A stretch of 5,485 bases of DNA from JAMXLO01 sp036494925 (lineage in GTDB: Bacteria; Pseudomonadota; Alphaproteobacteria; Acetobacterales; Acetobacteraceae), in the NCBI GenBank assembly GCA_036494925.1, contig DASXNR010000241.1, positions 1-5,485 on the forward strand. The letters are read 5' to 3'. The translations under genes and the position numbers were made by a program. Below, in pieces: positions 5,463 through 5,485 of the stretch (position 1 is the stretch's first letter; every line of letters begins with the position of its first letter). The notes beneath the pieces are model-generated. The model had not been told where the DNA came from. It worked only from the letters and a program-made list of their open reading frames with translations, and did not search any database.

Positions 5463-5467
5463 CTCCT
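5463..5467 (-). promoter_or_regulatory. Ribosome binding site of the SDR gene
   Basis: AGGAG on the minus strand lies 4 nt before the ATG at 5458. It shows that the original start was here, upstream of the in-frame TAG, and not at the internal GTG. The promoter, if any, lies beyond the window edge. Confidence 0.65.
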
Positions 5468-5485
5468 GCCACGTATTCGCCGGCG

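Noticed and set aside
1..5485. CRISPR array, tRNA, rRNA, insertion sequence or phage genes.
   Set aside because: No regularly spaced direct repeats, no tRNA-like cloverleaf, and no transposase, integrase or phage motif was seen on either strand.

Overview
The window is GC-rich, with strong third-position GC and tightly packed genes. The gene content points to an alphaproteobacterium, perhaps Rhodospirillales/Acetobacteraceae or Hyphomicrobiales: a long MsrQ, aat, and VOC and SDR proteins of types I associate with that class. This is inference from gene content and remembered family resemblance; no 16S rRNA or other marker is present.

Layout, left to right. Positions 1-289 hold no gene I can support, but do hold an imperfect inverted repeat (21-94) and a possible promoter (221-249). 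Positions 290-1459 (+) encode a two-domain protein: an N-terminal CinA-C-like domain and a C-terminal NadD/NMN-adenylyltransferase-like domain. The reading frame is intact throughout except for one in-frame TGA at 755-757, near the domain junction. A glutathione S-transferase family gene (1481-2104, +) follows 21 nt later with a strong ribosome binding site and a GTG start.

Convergent to these is a compact minus-strand gene set, transcribed aat (3507-4166), then a small secreted two-cysteine protein (2942-3502), then msrQ (1992-2945). The spacings are 4 nt and an ATGA stop/start overlap, so it looks like an operon. The 3' end of msrQ runs 113 bp antisense into the GST gene. No msrP is visible beside msrQ.

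A 99-bp divergent gap separates aat from a VOC (glyoxalase-fold) gene at 4266-4649 (+). That gene shares its CTAG stop tetranucleotide with the stop of a convergent short-chain dehydrogenase (4646-5458, -). The SDR is complete in homology but carries an in-frame TAG at codon 39, just after the Rossmann glycine motif.

Two genes of seven are therefore broken by single nonsense codons without frameshifts. TGA and TAG also end intact genes here, so a changed genetic code is unlikely. Gene decay or base-call error are the leading explanations. I did not find a convincing new multi-gene system. The points most worth a second look are the CinA-like/adenylyltransferase fusion, whose N-terminal domain seems to lack the amidase catalytic residues, the msrQ operon without msrP, and the palindromic element at the left edge.
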